A DNA stretch of 64,000 bases. Source: Myceligenerans salitolerans (GTDB taxonomy: Bacteria > Actinomycetota > Actinomycetes > Actinomycetales > Cellulomonadaceae). The stretch lies in NCBI RefSeq assembly GCF_017349295.1, contig NZ_JAFMPK010000027.1, forward strand, positions 1 through 64,000. Direction: 5' to 3'. Below the pieces are notes generated by a model. It did not search any database and had not been told where the DNA came from. It saw only the letters and a program-made list of their open reading frames with translations. A program made the position numbers and the translations under genes. This document shows, one piece after another, positions 17,214 to 26,754 of the stretch (its first letter is position 1; every line of letters begins with the position of its first letter).

Positions 17214-18686
17214 TTGCCGAACGAGAACACTGGGTCCCGGGGTCCCGAAACGTCCGGTCGTTCGCTCACGGAGCGGCTCGCCGGAGCACTGGCGGAGCTG
17301 TCCGACGACGAGTACTACGTGCTGCGAAGCCGCGCTCTCGCCCGGCGGCCGACGCCGTACGAGAGCCTCGCGGGCGAGCTGGGGATCGGCGACGCCGACG
17401 TCGTCCACCTCGAACGGCGGGCCGCGACCCGTATCGCCGGCGCGTCCCGCGGGCCGGACCACGACGCGCTCACCGAGGCGATGAGTCAGCAGAACAGCAC
17501 CGTCGCCCTCGCCACGCTGCTGCCGCAGCATCCCGTGCTCACCGAGACCGTGCCGCGTACCAACCTGCCCGTGTGGGCGTTCCTGGTGCAGACCCTCGGG
17601 CTCGATGGCGCGTCGAACGGGACGACGGGCCTCGCGGCCTCGAACCACTCCCCCGCCACGGGGACCACGGCCGGCGGCGACACACCGCCGAACGGAACAC
17701 CGTCCGGCACCGCGCGGCGGAGCTCGGCGCGCGCGGTCCAGGCCGCGGCGCACACGGCCGCACGCGCCCCGCGGCCTCGTCCCGCGCAGCCCGCACGGCC
17801 ACGGACGGGCGGTGCCGTCCGGCCGGCGTGGACGGCCTGGTTCCCGTGGCTGATCACGCTCGGCCTCGCGGGAGACGGCCGCAAGACGTCGTCCTGGGAC
17901 TTCGAGCCACAGGTGCGGGGCCGGCTCCGGCACCAGGTGAACGCGTTGACCAGCATTGTCATCGAACAGCTGCCTGCCGCGCCGGTGGGCGTCATGTTCC
18001 CCGCGATCGCGCTCACGGACAGCATGGCGGACCTCGAGATCCCCGCGAGCCACGCGGAGCGCTTCCGCGAGAAGGGCATCACGAGCTTCGCAGACCTCAC
18101 CGACCGCACGATCGCCGAGCTGCGTTTCCTCCCGCACTACGGGGCCAAGACGCTGAGCGCTCTCGTGCAGCGGATGGTGTACCGCTCCCTCCAGCACCCC
18201 GCGCCGACCGGGTCGCCCACGCCGCCCGCCCCGCGCGACCTGGAGCGCCCGCTCGACGAGCGCATCACTTCGACTCTCGGCTACCTGGACGAGCGTGCCC
18301 GGACGATCCTCGTCGCACGCCGGTTCGCCGATCCGCAGGCGAAACTGCCGGAGCTGGCCGAACGGTTCGAGATCTCGCACATGCACGCGCAGCAGATCGA
18401 CAGCCGCTCCGCGTCGCTCGTGCGCAGCACGCTGATCAGCCCGTCACTCCTCGCCGCCGTGGACGAGCAGCTTCCGGCTCCGGACGGGACGATGCGCATC
18501 GAGGATCTCGTGGCCCGGATCCCCGTGCTCGGCGCCGTGGTCCCCGCCGCGGAGAACCAGCCGGCGTGGCGTGTGCTCGACGGACTGGGCGGGCTCTTCG
18601 AGGTCACGGACGGCGAGGCACGCCGGGCCTCCTCCAACCGCAAGCGCTCGGCCAACCCGCCGGTCCCCGGACGACGGACGGCGTAG
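17214..18686 (+). CDS. Unusual regulator with sigma-region-4-like and alpha-CTD-like domains
   Basis: About 490-aa protein with no ATG near its N terminus; a TTG at 17214 preceded by GGAGGAG is the likely start. Residues about 20-75 look like a sigma-70 region 4 helix-turn-helix (LSDDEYYVLRSR...YESLAGELGIGDADVVHLERRA). Residues about 130-230 are low-complexity and Arg/Pro-rich. Residues about 272-325 resemble the RNA polymerase alpha C-terminal domain (IPASHAERFREKGITSFADL, then LPHYGAKTLSALVQRM). Residues about 345-400 form a second sigma-4-like HTH (LDERARTILVARRFA...LAERFEISHMHAQQIDSRSA). It ends in an Arg/Lys-rich tail soon after GLFEVTDGE, so it may be truncated. Function unknown; DNA or RNA-polymerase interaction is inferred. 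Confidence 0.6.
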   Translation: MPNENTGSRGPETSGRSLTERLAGALAELSDDEYYVLRSRALARRPTPYESLAGELGIGDADVVHLERRAATRIAGASRGPDHDALTEAMSQQNSTVALATLLPQHPVLTETVPRTNLPVWAFLVQTLGLDGASNGTTGLAASNHSPATGTTAGGDTPPNGTPSGTARRSSARAVQAAAHTAARAPRPRPAQPARPRTGGAVRPAWTAWFPWLITLGLAGDGRKTSSWDFEPQVRGRLRHQVNALTSIVIEQLPAAPVGVMFPAIALTDSMADLEIPASHAERFREKGITSFADLTDRTIAELRFLPHYGAKTLSALVQRMVYRSLQHPAPTGSPTPPAPRDLERPLDERITSTLGYLDERARTILVARRFADPQAKLPELAERFEISHMHAQQIDSRSASLVRSTLISPSLLAAVDEQLPAPDGTMRIEDLVARIPVLGAVVPAAENQPAWRVLDGLGGLFEVTDGEARRASSNRKRSANPPVPGRRTA

Positions 18687-18792
18687 TCCCCCGCCGCGGC
18701 CGACCCCATCCGGCGGCGCGGCCGCACCCCCGCCGCGGCGGAAGGACCGGGACGAACGCGGCTTCCGGTCGAGACCGGGGCATACTGGGACC

Positions 18793-19431
18793 GTGCCGAC
18801 CCTCGCCCAGCTTGCCGCGTTCACGGTCGCCTCGATCGTGCTGATCGAGATTCCTGGCCCCAGCCTGCTGTTCGCCCTCGGACGGGCCCTGACCGTGGGG
18901 CGCCGCGACGCGCTGCTGTCCGTGGTGGGCAACGCCTCCGGTGTACTGGTGCAGGGCGTCGCAGCGGCGGTCGGTCTCGGCGCGCTCGTGGCGGCCTCGA
19001 CGACGGCGTTCACGGTGCTCAAGCTGGTGGGCGCGGCGTATGTGGTCTACCTGGGCATCCAGGCGATCCGGCACCGCGCCGACGCGCGGGCGGCGCTGGA
19101 GCAAGACGCCGTGCATCGGACGACGAGCGGGCTCGGCGCCGTCCGGACCGGCTTCGTCGTCGGAGTCACCAACCCGAAGACCGTCGTGTTCCTCATGGCG
19201 TTCCTGCCGCAGTTCATCGCCGGCGGCGCGCCGGCAGCGCCGCAGCTGCTCCTGCTCGGTGCGCTGTTCGCCGTCCTGGCCTGCGTGTCGGACGTGGTGT
19301 GGGTGCTCGCCGCGAGCCAGGCGAGGAGCTGGTTCGCCCGCCGCCCCGAACGGCTCGACGGCCTGGGCCTGACGGGCGGGGTGATGATGATCGGCGTCGG
19401 CGGGTTCCTGGCCACGAGCCACAACGCCTGA
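18793..19431 (+). CDS. LysE/RhtB-family amino-acid exporter
   Basis: 212-aa inner-membrane protein with about six hydrophobic segments. The N-terminal family signature is IEIPGPSLLFALGRALTVGRRDALLSVVGNASG, and the middle has GFVVGVTNPKTVVFLMAFLPQF. Likely exports an amino acid or homoserine lactone-like compound; the exact substrate is unknown. GTG start at 18793 lies 6 nt after CATACT (18781-18786), a probable leaderless start. It stands alone. Confidence 0.85.
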   Translation: MPTLAQLAAFTVASIVLIEIPGPSLLFALGRALTVGRRDALLSVVGNASGVLVQGVAAAVGLGALVAASTTAFTVLKLVGAAYVVYLGIQAIRHRADARAALEQDAVHRTTSGLGAVRTGFVVGVTNPKTVVFLMAFLPQFIAGGAPAAPQLLLLGALFAVLACVSDVVWVLAASQARSWFARRPERLDGLGLTGGVMMIGVGGFLATSHNA

Positions 19432-19547
19432 CCGCCCCCGCCGGGCGGCCCGGCGCCCCGGTGTCCCACCTGTTGCGACGCCGCACGCCGCACCGGCATG
19501 CTGGGGCCGCCGCAGCCGCTGACACGGTGCACCACGAGGAGCCGCCG

Positions 19548-20969
19548 ATGCCTTCACCCCGCCGTTCCACCCGGTCCACGCCCGCCGTCCGGCCACGCGG
19601 CCCGGCCGGCGCGCACCGTGCGGCCGGAACGGTCGCCGTGATGGTGGCCGTGGCGCTCACGGGCTGCACCTCGGGGCCCTCCGTGCCGGCAGGCGAGGCG
19701 GGCAGCGCCGCACCGGCCCGGGTCACACCTTCCGCCGGGGTCCCGGAGCTCGTTCCCGTGGCGTACGACGCCCCGCGAGACCTCACGGCGACCGAGGAGC
19801 TGATGCTGTACGAGCCGGGGCCCTACGCGGGCGAGGCGTTCGACGAGGACGCCGTCGTCGACGCCGTGCTGGCGATGCGACCGGGCACGGCCGAGGAGTG
19901 GCAGCGCGCCGTACTCGGGCAGATCCACGGCGACTACGCCGAGGCGCTGGCGGCGAGCGTCGAGTTCGAGTACGCGATCGACGATCCCGCGGCCGGCCCC
20001 GACCAGGAGCCGGTCGAGGGGACGGCCGTCGGCACCAACCACTTCGCGCTCGTGCTGGACGCGAGCGGCTCGATGGCGAAACGCGCCGGTGACGGCACGC
20101 GCATGGACGAGGCCAAGGCGGCGTTGCGGCGGTTCGTGGAACGGCTTCCCGACGACTCCACGGTGTCCTTGCGGGTGTACGGCGACGCGGGCGACGCCAC
20201 CGCGGACGGCAAGCGGGAGTCGTGCGCGTCGAGCGACGTCGTCTACGACGACGAGGCGGACGCGCAGCGGTTCGCGCACGCGCTCGACGACGTCGGCCCG
20301 GGTGGCTGGACTCCGCTGGCGCGTGCCGTCCGGGCGGCGAGACAGGACGTGCCGGGCGACGCCACCGACGCGATCGTCTACGTCGTCACCGACGGCCTGG
20401 AGACCTGCGGCGGCGATCCCGTCGCCGCAGCTCGCGAGCTCGCGGACAGCGGGGTGGACCCGATCGTCAACGTGATCGGGTTCCGGGTGGGTCACGCGGA
20501 CCACGAAGGGCTGCGCGCGATCGCCGACGCCGGCGGAGGCTCGTACACCGACGCGAGCACCCGGACCGAGCTGGAGCGCCATCTCGACGAGGAGTACTCC
20601 CGCCTGATGGACGCCTGGAACGCCTGGCGACGCGCCGAGCTGGACCGGATCGACGAGGCAGGCCGGGCCAACATGGCCGAGGCGGAGAGACACGGCCGCA
20701 CGCTCATGGAGACGGCCGAGTCCGAGGGGCGTGCCGGGATGGACATCGCGCGCGAGCTCGGGGACCGCGGCGTCCTGGACCGGGCCACCGAGCACGCCGT
20801 CTGGCAGTACTTCTCCGGACGGAAGAACCAGCTCTGGCGCTACGGCTACGAGACCAAGGCCGCCAACTGGGGGAACGCCTATCGGGAGAAGGTTCGCGAC
20901 TGGGGCGAGGTGTACGGCACCGCGACCTCGAGGTGGAGCGAGCTGTACCGCGAGCGGTACGACGGCTGA
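19548..20969 (+). CDS. Lipoprotein with von Willebrand A domain
   Basis: 473-aa exported protein. A long basic N-terminus leads to a lipobox (VALTGC, Cys40). A VWA domain follows, with the metal-ion site in FALVLDASGSMAK, a downstream Thr in GGWTPLARAV and an Asp in VYVVTDGLETCGG. After the VWA domain (from about residue 345) comes a roughly 125-residue charged helical tail rich in Arg, Glu and Trp (AWNAWRRAELDRIDEAGR to SRWSELYRERYDG) with no match I recognise. Start ATG 6 nt after GAGGAG. Anchored outside the membrane; protein or surface binding is inferred. No neighbour hints at a partner. Confidence 0.75.
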   Translation: MPSPRRSTRSTPAVRPRGPAGAHRAAGTVAVMVAVALTGCTSGPSVPAGEAGSAAPARVTPSAGVPELVPVAYDAPRDLTATEELMLYEPGPYAGEAFDEDAVVDAVLAMRPGTAEEWQRAVLGQIHGDYAEALAASVEFEYAIDDPAAGPDQEPVEGTAVGTNHFALVLDASGSMAKRAGDGTRMDEAKAALRRFVERLPDDSTVSLRVYGDAGDATADGKRESCASSDVVYDDEADAQRFAHALDDVGPGGWTPLARAVRAARQDVPGDATDAIVYVVTDGLETCGGDPVAAARELADSGVDPIVNVIGFRVGHADHEGLRAIADAGGGSYTDASTRTELERHLDEEYSRLMDAWNAWRRAELDRIDEAGRANMAEAERHGRTLMETAESEGRAGMDIARELGDRGVLDRATEHAVWQYFSGRKNQLWRYGYETKAANWGNAYREKVRDWGEVYGTATSRWSELYRERYDG

Positions 20970-21056
20970 GACCCGTGCGGGCCGACGACGCCCGGCCGGG
21001 ACGTCGTGACGGCCCGGCACCGCCAAAACCGCCGGGTGGGGGTAACGTTCCTGGCT

Positions 21057-21581
21057 GTGGAGAGGATCGCGATCATCGGCTGTGGTGGGTCGGGCAAGAC
21101 GTACCTCGCCAACCAGCTGGCGGGCGTCCTCGATCTCCCGCTGACCCACCTGGACAGCGTCTACTACGACGGCGACTGGAACCCCCTGCCGAGAGAAGAG
21201 TTCGCAGCGGTCCAGCGCACGCTGGTGGCCCGGCCCCGGTGGCTCGTGGAGGGCAACTACACGGACACGCTCCTGATCCGGCTCGCCGCCGCCGACACCG
21301 TGATCTTCCTCGATCTCGACGCACTCACCTGCCTGTCGGGCGTCTTGCGGCGCAGGCTGCGCTACCACGGGGGCCAGCACACCGAGGACGGGGTCTACGA
21401 CCGCATCAGCTGGAGCTTCGTGCGCTACATCTGGGGCTACCGCAGGACGATGCGCCCCCGGGTCCATCGGTTGATCGCCGAGCACGCCGCACACGCCGAG
21501 CTGATCACGATCACCAGCCGCCGCCAGTCCGCCGCCCTGGTCGCCCAGCTCCGGGCCGTGCGGAGCTGGTCCTTCCGGTAG
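21057..21581 (+). CDS. P-loop NTPase, topology-modulation (FlaR-like) family
   Basis: 174-aa small kinase-like ATPase with Walker [16 protein letters not shown], then [50 protein letters not shown] and a basic arginine-finger-like helix region ([10 protein letters not shown]). This is the pattern of DNA-topology-modulation or adenylate-kinase-related proteins. GTG start at 21057 follows TAACGT (21043-21048) by 8 nt. Substrate not known. Convergent with the TetR gene, 24 bp apart. Confidence 0.75.
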   Translation: MERIAIIGCGGSGKTYLANQLAGVLDLPLTHLDSVYYDGDWNPLPREEFAAVQRTLVARPRWLVEGNYTDTLLIRLAAADTVIFLDLDALTCLSGVLRRRLRYHGGQHTEDGVYDRISWSFVRYIWGYRRTMRPRVHRLIAEHAAHAELITITSRRQSAALVAQLRAVRSWSFR

Positions 21582-21605
21582 CGGCGACGGCCACGGGAGC
21601 TCCGG

Positions 21606-22166
21606 TCAGCGCACTGCCGCGTCGAGCAGGGTCTCGGCGGCGGCGCGGGCCTGGTGGGCGGCGTCCGGTGTGCCCGCGATCGCCGCGGTGGTCTGGGCGC
21701 CTTCGGCGAGGATCGCGAGCTGTGGCGCGAGGCGGGGCGGAGCACCCAGCTCGTCGACCAGCCGCGCGACATAGGCCTGGAACGCTGTCTTCTGCACGCG
21801 GACCGCATCGGCCACGGCCGAGGAGTTCGCGCCCAGCTCGCCGTGCGTGTTGATGAACGCACACCCCCGGAAGTCCGGCTGCCGGAACCAGGCATCGAGG
21901 AAGTCGAAGATGGAGAGGATGCGTTCGCGCGCGGTCGTCGCCCGCTCGGCCGCCGAGGCCAGGCCGGCGTCCCAGATCTCGGTACGGTGGCGGAGCACGG
22001 CGATGATCAGCTCGTCCTTCGAGGCGAACAACGCGTAGATGCGCTTCAGCGACACCCCCGCGGCAGCCCGTACCGCGTCCATACCGACGGCCTGCACGCC
22101 CCGCGCGTAGAACAGTTCGTCCGCGGCTCGTACGACGCGCTCCCGCGCGCTCGTCTCGTCGATCAT
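21606..22166 (-). CDS. TetR-family repressor of the adjacent hydrolase gene
   Basis: 186-aa TetR regulator with N-terminal HTH (RVVRAADELFYARGVQAVGMDAVRAAAGVSLKRIYALFASKDELI) and a C-terminal TetR_C domain containing CAFINTHGELG. Start ATG at 22166 (MIDETSARERV) chosen over the upstream 22205. It is divergent from the hydrolase at 22299, and the 132-bp gap holds two near-identical palindromes (22218-22233 and 22248-22271), which it most likely binds to repress both genes. The inducer is unknown. Confidence 0.88.
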   Translation of the reverse strand: MIDETSARERVVRAADELFYARGVQAVGMDAVRAAAGVSLKRIYALFASKDELIIAVLRHRTEIWDAGLASAAERATTARERILSIFDFLDAWFRQPDFRGCAFINTHGELGANSSAVADAVRVQKTAFQAYVARLVDELGAPPRLAPQLAILAEGAQTTAAIAGTPDAAHQARAAAETLLDAAVR

Positions 22167-22217
22167 CCCGCCCCTTCCGTCGCGGCCTCGCGGCCCTGGC
22201 TGCACTCCACTTGCGCG

Positions 22218-22233
22218 GAGAACGATCGTTCTC
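22218..22233. promoter_or_regulatory. TetR operator 1
   Basis: Perfect 16-bp palindrome GAGAACGATCGTTCTC in the TetR/hydrolase gap. It matches operator 2 exactly over these 16 bp, centre to centre 34 bp (about three helical turns). A TACGAT box directly follows at 22234-22239, so binding should cover a promoter. Confidence 0.8.
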
Positions 22234-22241
22234 TACGATAG

Positions 22242-23141
<900 letters not shown>

Positions 23142-23194
23142 GGCCCCGGCACCCACGCCGGCCGTCCACCGAGCCCGCAGGACGTGCCGGACTC

Positions 23195-23223
23195 GCGGCC
23201 CGGCCACCGAGTGGCCGGGCCGC
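23195..23223. terminator. Perfect 13-bp hairpin between convergent genes
   Basis: GCGGCCCGGCCAC (23195-23207), 3-nt loop, then its exact complement (23211-23223). No T-tract on either strand. It lies between the hydrolase stop and the convergent permease stop, so a bidirectional terminator is likely. Confidence 0.6.
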
Positions 23224-23240
23224 GGTGCGTCCCGGCTCCC

Positions 23241-24287
23241 CTACGGCCCGGGACGCCGCTTCTCCGGCGCCAGGAGGCCGAGCTGGATCGCGTGTGCCGT
23301 GTCGACGGCTCGCGCGAAGGACCTCAGGGCGGCCGCGATGGACCTCAGCAGGTGCATCATCCGTTCTCCTTTCCTCGGTGAGGTACTCGTCGGAGCGCTC
23401 CGCATGCCCAGCACCGCCGCCAGCGCGACCGCGAAACCGGCGGCAGCCGCCCACGACAGGGCGTCGCCGAACATCAGCAGACCCCAGGCGGCGCTGACGG
23501 CGGGAGTGAGGTAGAGCCACGCGCTCACCGCGACGGCACCGGAGGTTCGCAGCACCCAGAGGTAGGCGCCGTACCCGCCGGCGAACGAGAGCACGACGAG
23601 CCAGACGACGGCCACCCAGAACGACGGCGCCGGCGGCGGCAGGGCGCGCCCCGAGGCCACGGCGAGCAGCCCGAAGGCCACGAGCGCGACGACACTCTGA
23701 ACGGCGAGGGAGTCGAGCACGTCGTGGTCGGCGGCTGGCGGCCACCTCTCGGCAAGGAGGGTGGCCGCGGCGAGCGACAGCATGCCGGCGGCCGCCCAGC
23801 CGAGCGCCGACGGGCTCGTACCGACGCTCATGCCGGCGCCGTCGCCGCCCACCGCGAGCACCACCCCGGCGAAACCCGCGGTCAGGGCGAGCCACCGGCG
23901 CCGCCGGACGGATCGGGAGAGCCGGCTCGGCACGCCCCCGCGCCGCTTCCCGGCCGCGGGCAGAGCCGCGAGGACGACGGCGACCAGAGCGGGCTGAAGC
24001 GACGCGACCAGCGCCGTCGTACCGGCGGGCAGACCGGCGTCCGCCGCACGGAACACGCCGTACAGGTAGCCCGCCTGGCCCAGGGCACCGAGCACGGCCT
24101 CGCGCCGCAGGTACTTCCAGGAGTACCGCCGGCCGAGCACGGCGACGACCAGAACCATCGGCGGTGCCGCGACCGCGTACCGCCACAGGAGCGTGGTCTC
24201 GGCGGGCGCCGAGCGGGCGGCCAGGGTGGCACCGACGAAGCCGGAGCTCCACAGGACCACGAGCAGAGCGGGTGCGAGGCGAGCCAT
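23241..24287 (-). CDS. EamA/DMT permease with an extra C-terminal tail
   Basis: 348-aa membrane protein with ten hydrophobic segments in two EamA repeats (LLVVLWSSGFVGATLAARSA...; SLAAATLLAERW...AYLWVLRTSGAVAVSAWLYLTP). EamA proteins usually end near GMRS. Here about 50 more residues follow, of which the last 39 start at two ATGs (23360/23357) that have their own AGGAG site. The tail may therefore also be made as a separate small protein. Start ATG 24287 lies 5-6 nt after TATATC/TTATAT. It is divergent from the TetR gene at 24386, with a shared operator between. Probably an exporter induced by its substrate. Confidence 0.82.
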   Translation of the reverse strand: MARLAPALLVVLWSSGFVGATLAARSAPAETTLLWRYAVAAPPMVLVVAVLGRRYSWKYLRREAVLGALGQAGYLYGVFRAADAGLPAGTTALVASLQPALVAVVLAALPAAGKRRGGVPSRLSRSVRRRRWLALTAGFAGVVLAVGGDGAGMSVGTSPSALGWAAAGMLSLAAATLLAERWPPAADHDVLDSLAVQSVVALVAFGLLAVASGRALPPPAPSFWVAVVWLVVLSFAGGYGAYLWVLRTSGAVAVSAWLYLTPAVSAAWGLLMFGDALSWAAAAGFAVALAAVLGMRSAPTSTSPRKGERMMHLLRSIAAALRSFARAVDTAHAIQLGLLAPEKRRPGP

Positions 24288-24303
24288 GCGGCGATATAAC
24301 CAC

Positions 24304-24313
24304 ACCGGTCGGT
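24304..24313. promoter_or_regulatory. Candidate TetR operator between permease and TetR gene
   Basis: ACCG-GT-CGGT inverted repeat (24304-24313) lies exactly between opposing -10-like boxes: TTATAT read leftwards (24294-24299) for the permease and TATACT read rightwards (24313-24318) for the regulator. Position fits a shared repressor site; the repeat is short. Confidence 0.5.
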
Positions 24314-24385
24314 ATACTCGCAGTGCACCCACTCGCCGGAGGGTGGGACAGTCAGCACCGACGCACCACGCCGACAGGAGGCGAC

Positions 24386-25003
24386 ATGCCGCGTGTCACC
24401 GCACGCCCCCGCAGAGAACCCAACCCGGCCACGCCGGCCGGGGAGAAGGTGCTCGCCGTGGCCGCCGAGTTGTTCTACGCGAACGGGATTCGCGCCGTGG
24501 GGGTCGACCGCATCGCCGACGAGGCCGGGGTCACCAAGAAGACCCTCTACGACCGGTTCGGCTCGAAGGACGCCCTGGTGGCCGCCTATCTCCGCCGACG
24601 AGAGGCGATCTGGCGGAAGCATCTGCACGAGCGTCTGGAGGCATCGGGCACCACCGGACGCGAACGCCTCCTGACGGTGCTCGACATCGCGGCAGACTGG
24701 GCCGAGCGCAACCGGCGCGGATGCGCCTTCGTGAACGCGCACGCCGAGATCGGCGGGACGGACCATCCCGGGAACGCCGTGATCCGGGAGGACAAGGCGT
24801 ACATGCTGCGGCTGTTCGTGGACCTGGCCGAGAAGACCCTGGGTGACGGCACCGGGCCGGTCGACGGCCGACAGGATCCGGCAACCATCGGCAGGCAGAT
24901 CCACCTGATGTACGAGGGCGCGCTCACCGCGCACACCACCGGGGTCCAGCCCGAGGCGTTCCTCACGGCACGGGCGGCGGCGGCCGCGCTCCTGGCACGT
25001 TGA
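24386..25003 (+). CDS. TetR-family regulator of the divergent permease
   Basis: 205-aa TetR protein with HTH AAELFYANGIRAVGVDRIADEAGVTKKTLYDRFGSKDALV and a C-terminal domain containing CAFVNAHAEIGGTDHP, similar in layout to the TetR at 21606-22166. ATG 24386 with CAGGAGG just upstream. Most likely represses the EamA permease and itself through the site at 24304-24313. Ligand unknown. Confidence 0.87.
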   Translation: MPRVTARPRREPNPATPAGEKVLAVAAELFYANGIRAVGVDRIADEAGVTKKTLYDRFGSKDALVAAYLRRREAIWRKHLHERLEASGTTGRERLLTVLDIAADWAERNRRGCAFVNAHAEIGGTDHPGNAVIREDKAYMLRLFVDLAEKTLGDGTGPVDGRQDPATIGRQIHLMYEGALTAHTTGVQPEAFLTARAAAAALLAR

Positions 25004-25074
25004 GTCCGGGCGGGCAGCCCCGCTGGTCGCCGTTCCGGATGCACGATGCCCGTCCCGCTCCCCGGGGCCGGCCG

Positions 25075-26400
25075 TCACCTGCAGCGCGGAACAGGCGCGC
25101 TCCAGGTCGTGTCGGAGCGGTTGGAGACGTAGTAGTCGCTGACCCAGCGTCCGTCACGCAGCTTGTTCCACACGGAGGTGGTGCCGACCCTGCTGCCCGA
25201 CTTCTGGCACATCACGGAGGCCAGTGCGCCGCGGCTCAGCGGCCTGCCGGTCGTCGGGTAGGACACGCCGGGGCCGGTGCGGGCGTTGAGCGAACCCGTC
25301 GTCACCTGTCCGGGATAGACACATCGCGGCAGGCCAGGGCTGAACCCGGTGCTCGACGGGGTCGAGACGAAGTAGTCGCTGACCCAGGCGCCCGTGGCCA
25401 GCCGGTCCCACACCGTCGTCGTGCCGACCCTCTGCCCCGTGGCCTGGCACACGACCCGTAGCGAGGCGCCCGGCTCGTAGGTGCGCACGACGGACGTCGT
25501 CGTCGACGGGCCGGTGCGGGCCCTGAGCGCCGCCGAGCCGGTGACCGAGTGGCGCCACGCGACGCTCGCCACGGGTGCCCTGATGACGTCGGAGTCGATG
25601 TTGATCGTCACCCCGCCCCAGGTCTCGTGGTGGTCGCCCTCGTACTGCTTGGCACGCTGGAACGCGGACCACTGCGCGTTCGGCGCGGTGGGCCAGCCGG
25701 TCAGCGACGGCGAACCGTCCCAGCGAGCCATCCACACCGCGTCGGGCCGGGCGTACGTGGCCGAGTCGTACGAGTCCGAGAGATCCCGCAGCCCGGAGTT
25801 CTGGTGCACGTACACGCCCGCCAGGTAGCCCGCCGCGTGGAGCTTCTTCGTCCAGGCGGAGACGTACCGGCGCACCGCGGTGCGGCAGGCGGCGTCACCA
25901 CGGTCGTAGTGCTCGACGTCGGCGTACAGCGCGCTTCCCGGCAGGAGGCCCAGCGCCTCTGCCCGCGCGACCGCGTCGGTGGCATCCGCCGTTCCACGCG
26001 AGGTCGCGGTGCTCGCACCGTACCGGTGCTCCTTGGTGCCGAACATGCAGTACGGCTGATGGCCGAAGTAGGTCGGCAGGATCCTCCAGCCGGACGCGTT
26101 GGCGTCGCGCACCCACGCCTTCGTCAGCTCGGGCTGCCGGCAGCCCCGGTTGTCGCCCCCGAAGTAGATGTTCACCGCCGTGTACGGCGACGTTCCCCGC
26201 CATGCCCGCAGCGCCGCGAGGGACGGGGCGGTACACGTGTCGAACCCGAGACGGTCCGCCCGTGTCACGGTCGATCCGGGAGGGTAGGACACCGGGGTCT
26301 CCGGTTCGGCGGCCGCCGGCCCGACCAGCCCGACGAGAAGAAGTGACAGGGCGCCGCCGAGGACCACCAGCCGCCGGATGACCTCACGCTCAGGGACCAT
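25075..26400 (-). CDS. Secreted DUF1906 (glycoside-hydrolase-like) protein with two SH3-like repeats
   Basis: 441-aa exported protein. The signal peptide is residues 1 to about 31 (VLGGALSLLLVGLVGPAAAEP). A DUF1906/Rv2525c-like TIM-barrel domain follows (GFDTCTAPSLAALRAWRG...VNIYFGGDNRGC...LPTYFGHQPYC...ALYADVEHYDRG...VYVHQNSG...INIDSDVI). Two SH3b-like units come after it, each with a (N/R)ARTGP motif and an RVGTT(T/S)VW-x-(R/K)L...WVSDY motif. The family is thought to bind or cut peptidoglycan or a related glycan; activity is not proven. Start ATG with GGAGG 6 nt upstream. Confidence 0.8.
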   Translation of the reverse strand: MVPEREVIRRLVVLGGALSLLLVGLVGPAAAEPETPVSYPPGSTVTRADRLGFDTCTAPSLAALRAWRGTSPYTAVNIYFGGDNRGCRQPELTKAWVRDANASGWRILPTYFGHQPYCMFGTKEHRYGASTATSRGTADATDAVARAEALGLLPGSALYADVEHYDRGDAACRTAVRRYVSAWTKKLHAAGYLAGVYVHQNSGLRDLSDSYDSATYARPDAVWMARWDGSPSLTGWPTAPNAQWSAFQRAKQYEGDHHETWGGVTINIDSDVIRAPVASVAWRHSVTGSAALRARTGPSTTTSVVRTYEPGASLRVVCQATGQRVGTTTVWDRLATGAWVSDYFVSTPSSTGFSPGLPRCVYPGQVTTGSLNARTGPGVSYPTTGRPLSRGALASVMCQKSGSRVGTTSVWNKLRDGRWVSDYYVSNRSDTTWSAPVPRCR

Positions 26401-26565
26401 CACGCACCTCCGGGTCACGCGTCCCGACTCCACGAGGTGCTGTCCGCCGCGCCGACGCCGCACCGTCAGAGCCCATGGTCCCGCGGTTTCCGCCCTGGCG
26501 CGCCCGGTGAGGACACGCCGACGCGGCCTGGCCCGGTCCCCGGACCGCCAGTTCCGGAGATAACA

Positions 26566-26601
26566 GAGGCCCTCATCAGCATTTCTGCTGATGAGGGCCT
26601 C
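26566..26601 (-). terminator. Terminator hairpin after tRNA-fMet
   Basis: Perfect 16-bp inverted repeat (GAGGCCCTCATCAGCA at 26566-26581, complement at 26586-26601) with a 4-nt loop, 3 bp beyond the CCA end of the tRNA. Only a weak T stretch follows on the minus strand (TGTTATC). Confidence 0.75.
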
Positions 26602-26604
26602 ATC

Positions 26605-26681
26605 TGGTAGCGGGGGGAGGATTTGAACCTCCGACCTCTGGGTTATGAGCCCAGCGAGCTACCGAGCTGCTCCACCCCGCG
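26605..26681 (-). tRNA. Initiator tRNA-fMet (CAT)
   Basis: 77 nt including an encoded CCA. The acceptor stem starts CGCGGGG, and its first base C faces U72, so pair 1-72 is unpaired, the hallmark of initiator tRNA. The anticodon stem has three G-C pairs (GGG-CTCATAA-CCC) with anticodon CAT at 26645-26647 (complement). The T-arm contains GGTTCAAAT. It closely matches the actinobacterial initiator tRNA pattern. Confidence 0.95.
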
Positions 26682-26754
26682 TCGGTGATCCCTACATTAC
26701 GCGACGACAGACCCGGACGCAAACCCGATCGGGCGCTGGAGACGCAGGTCACAC

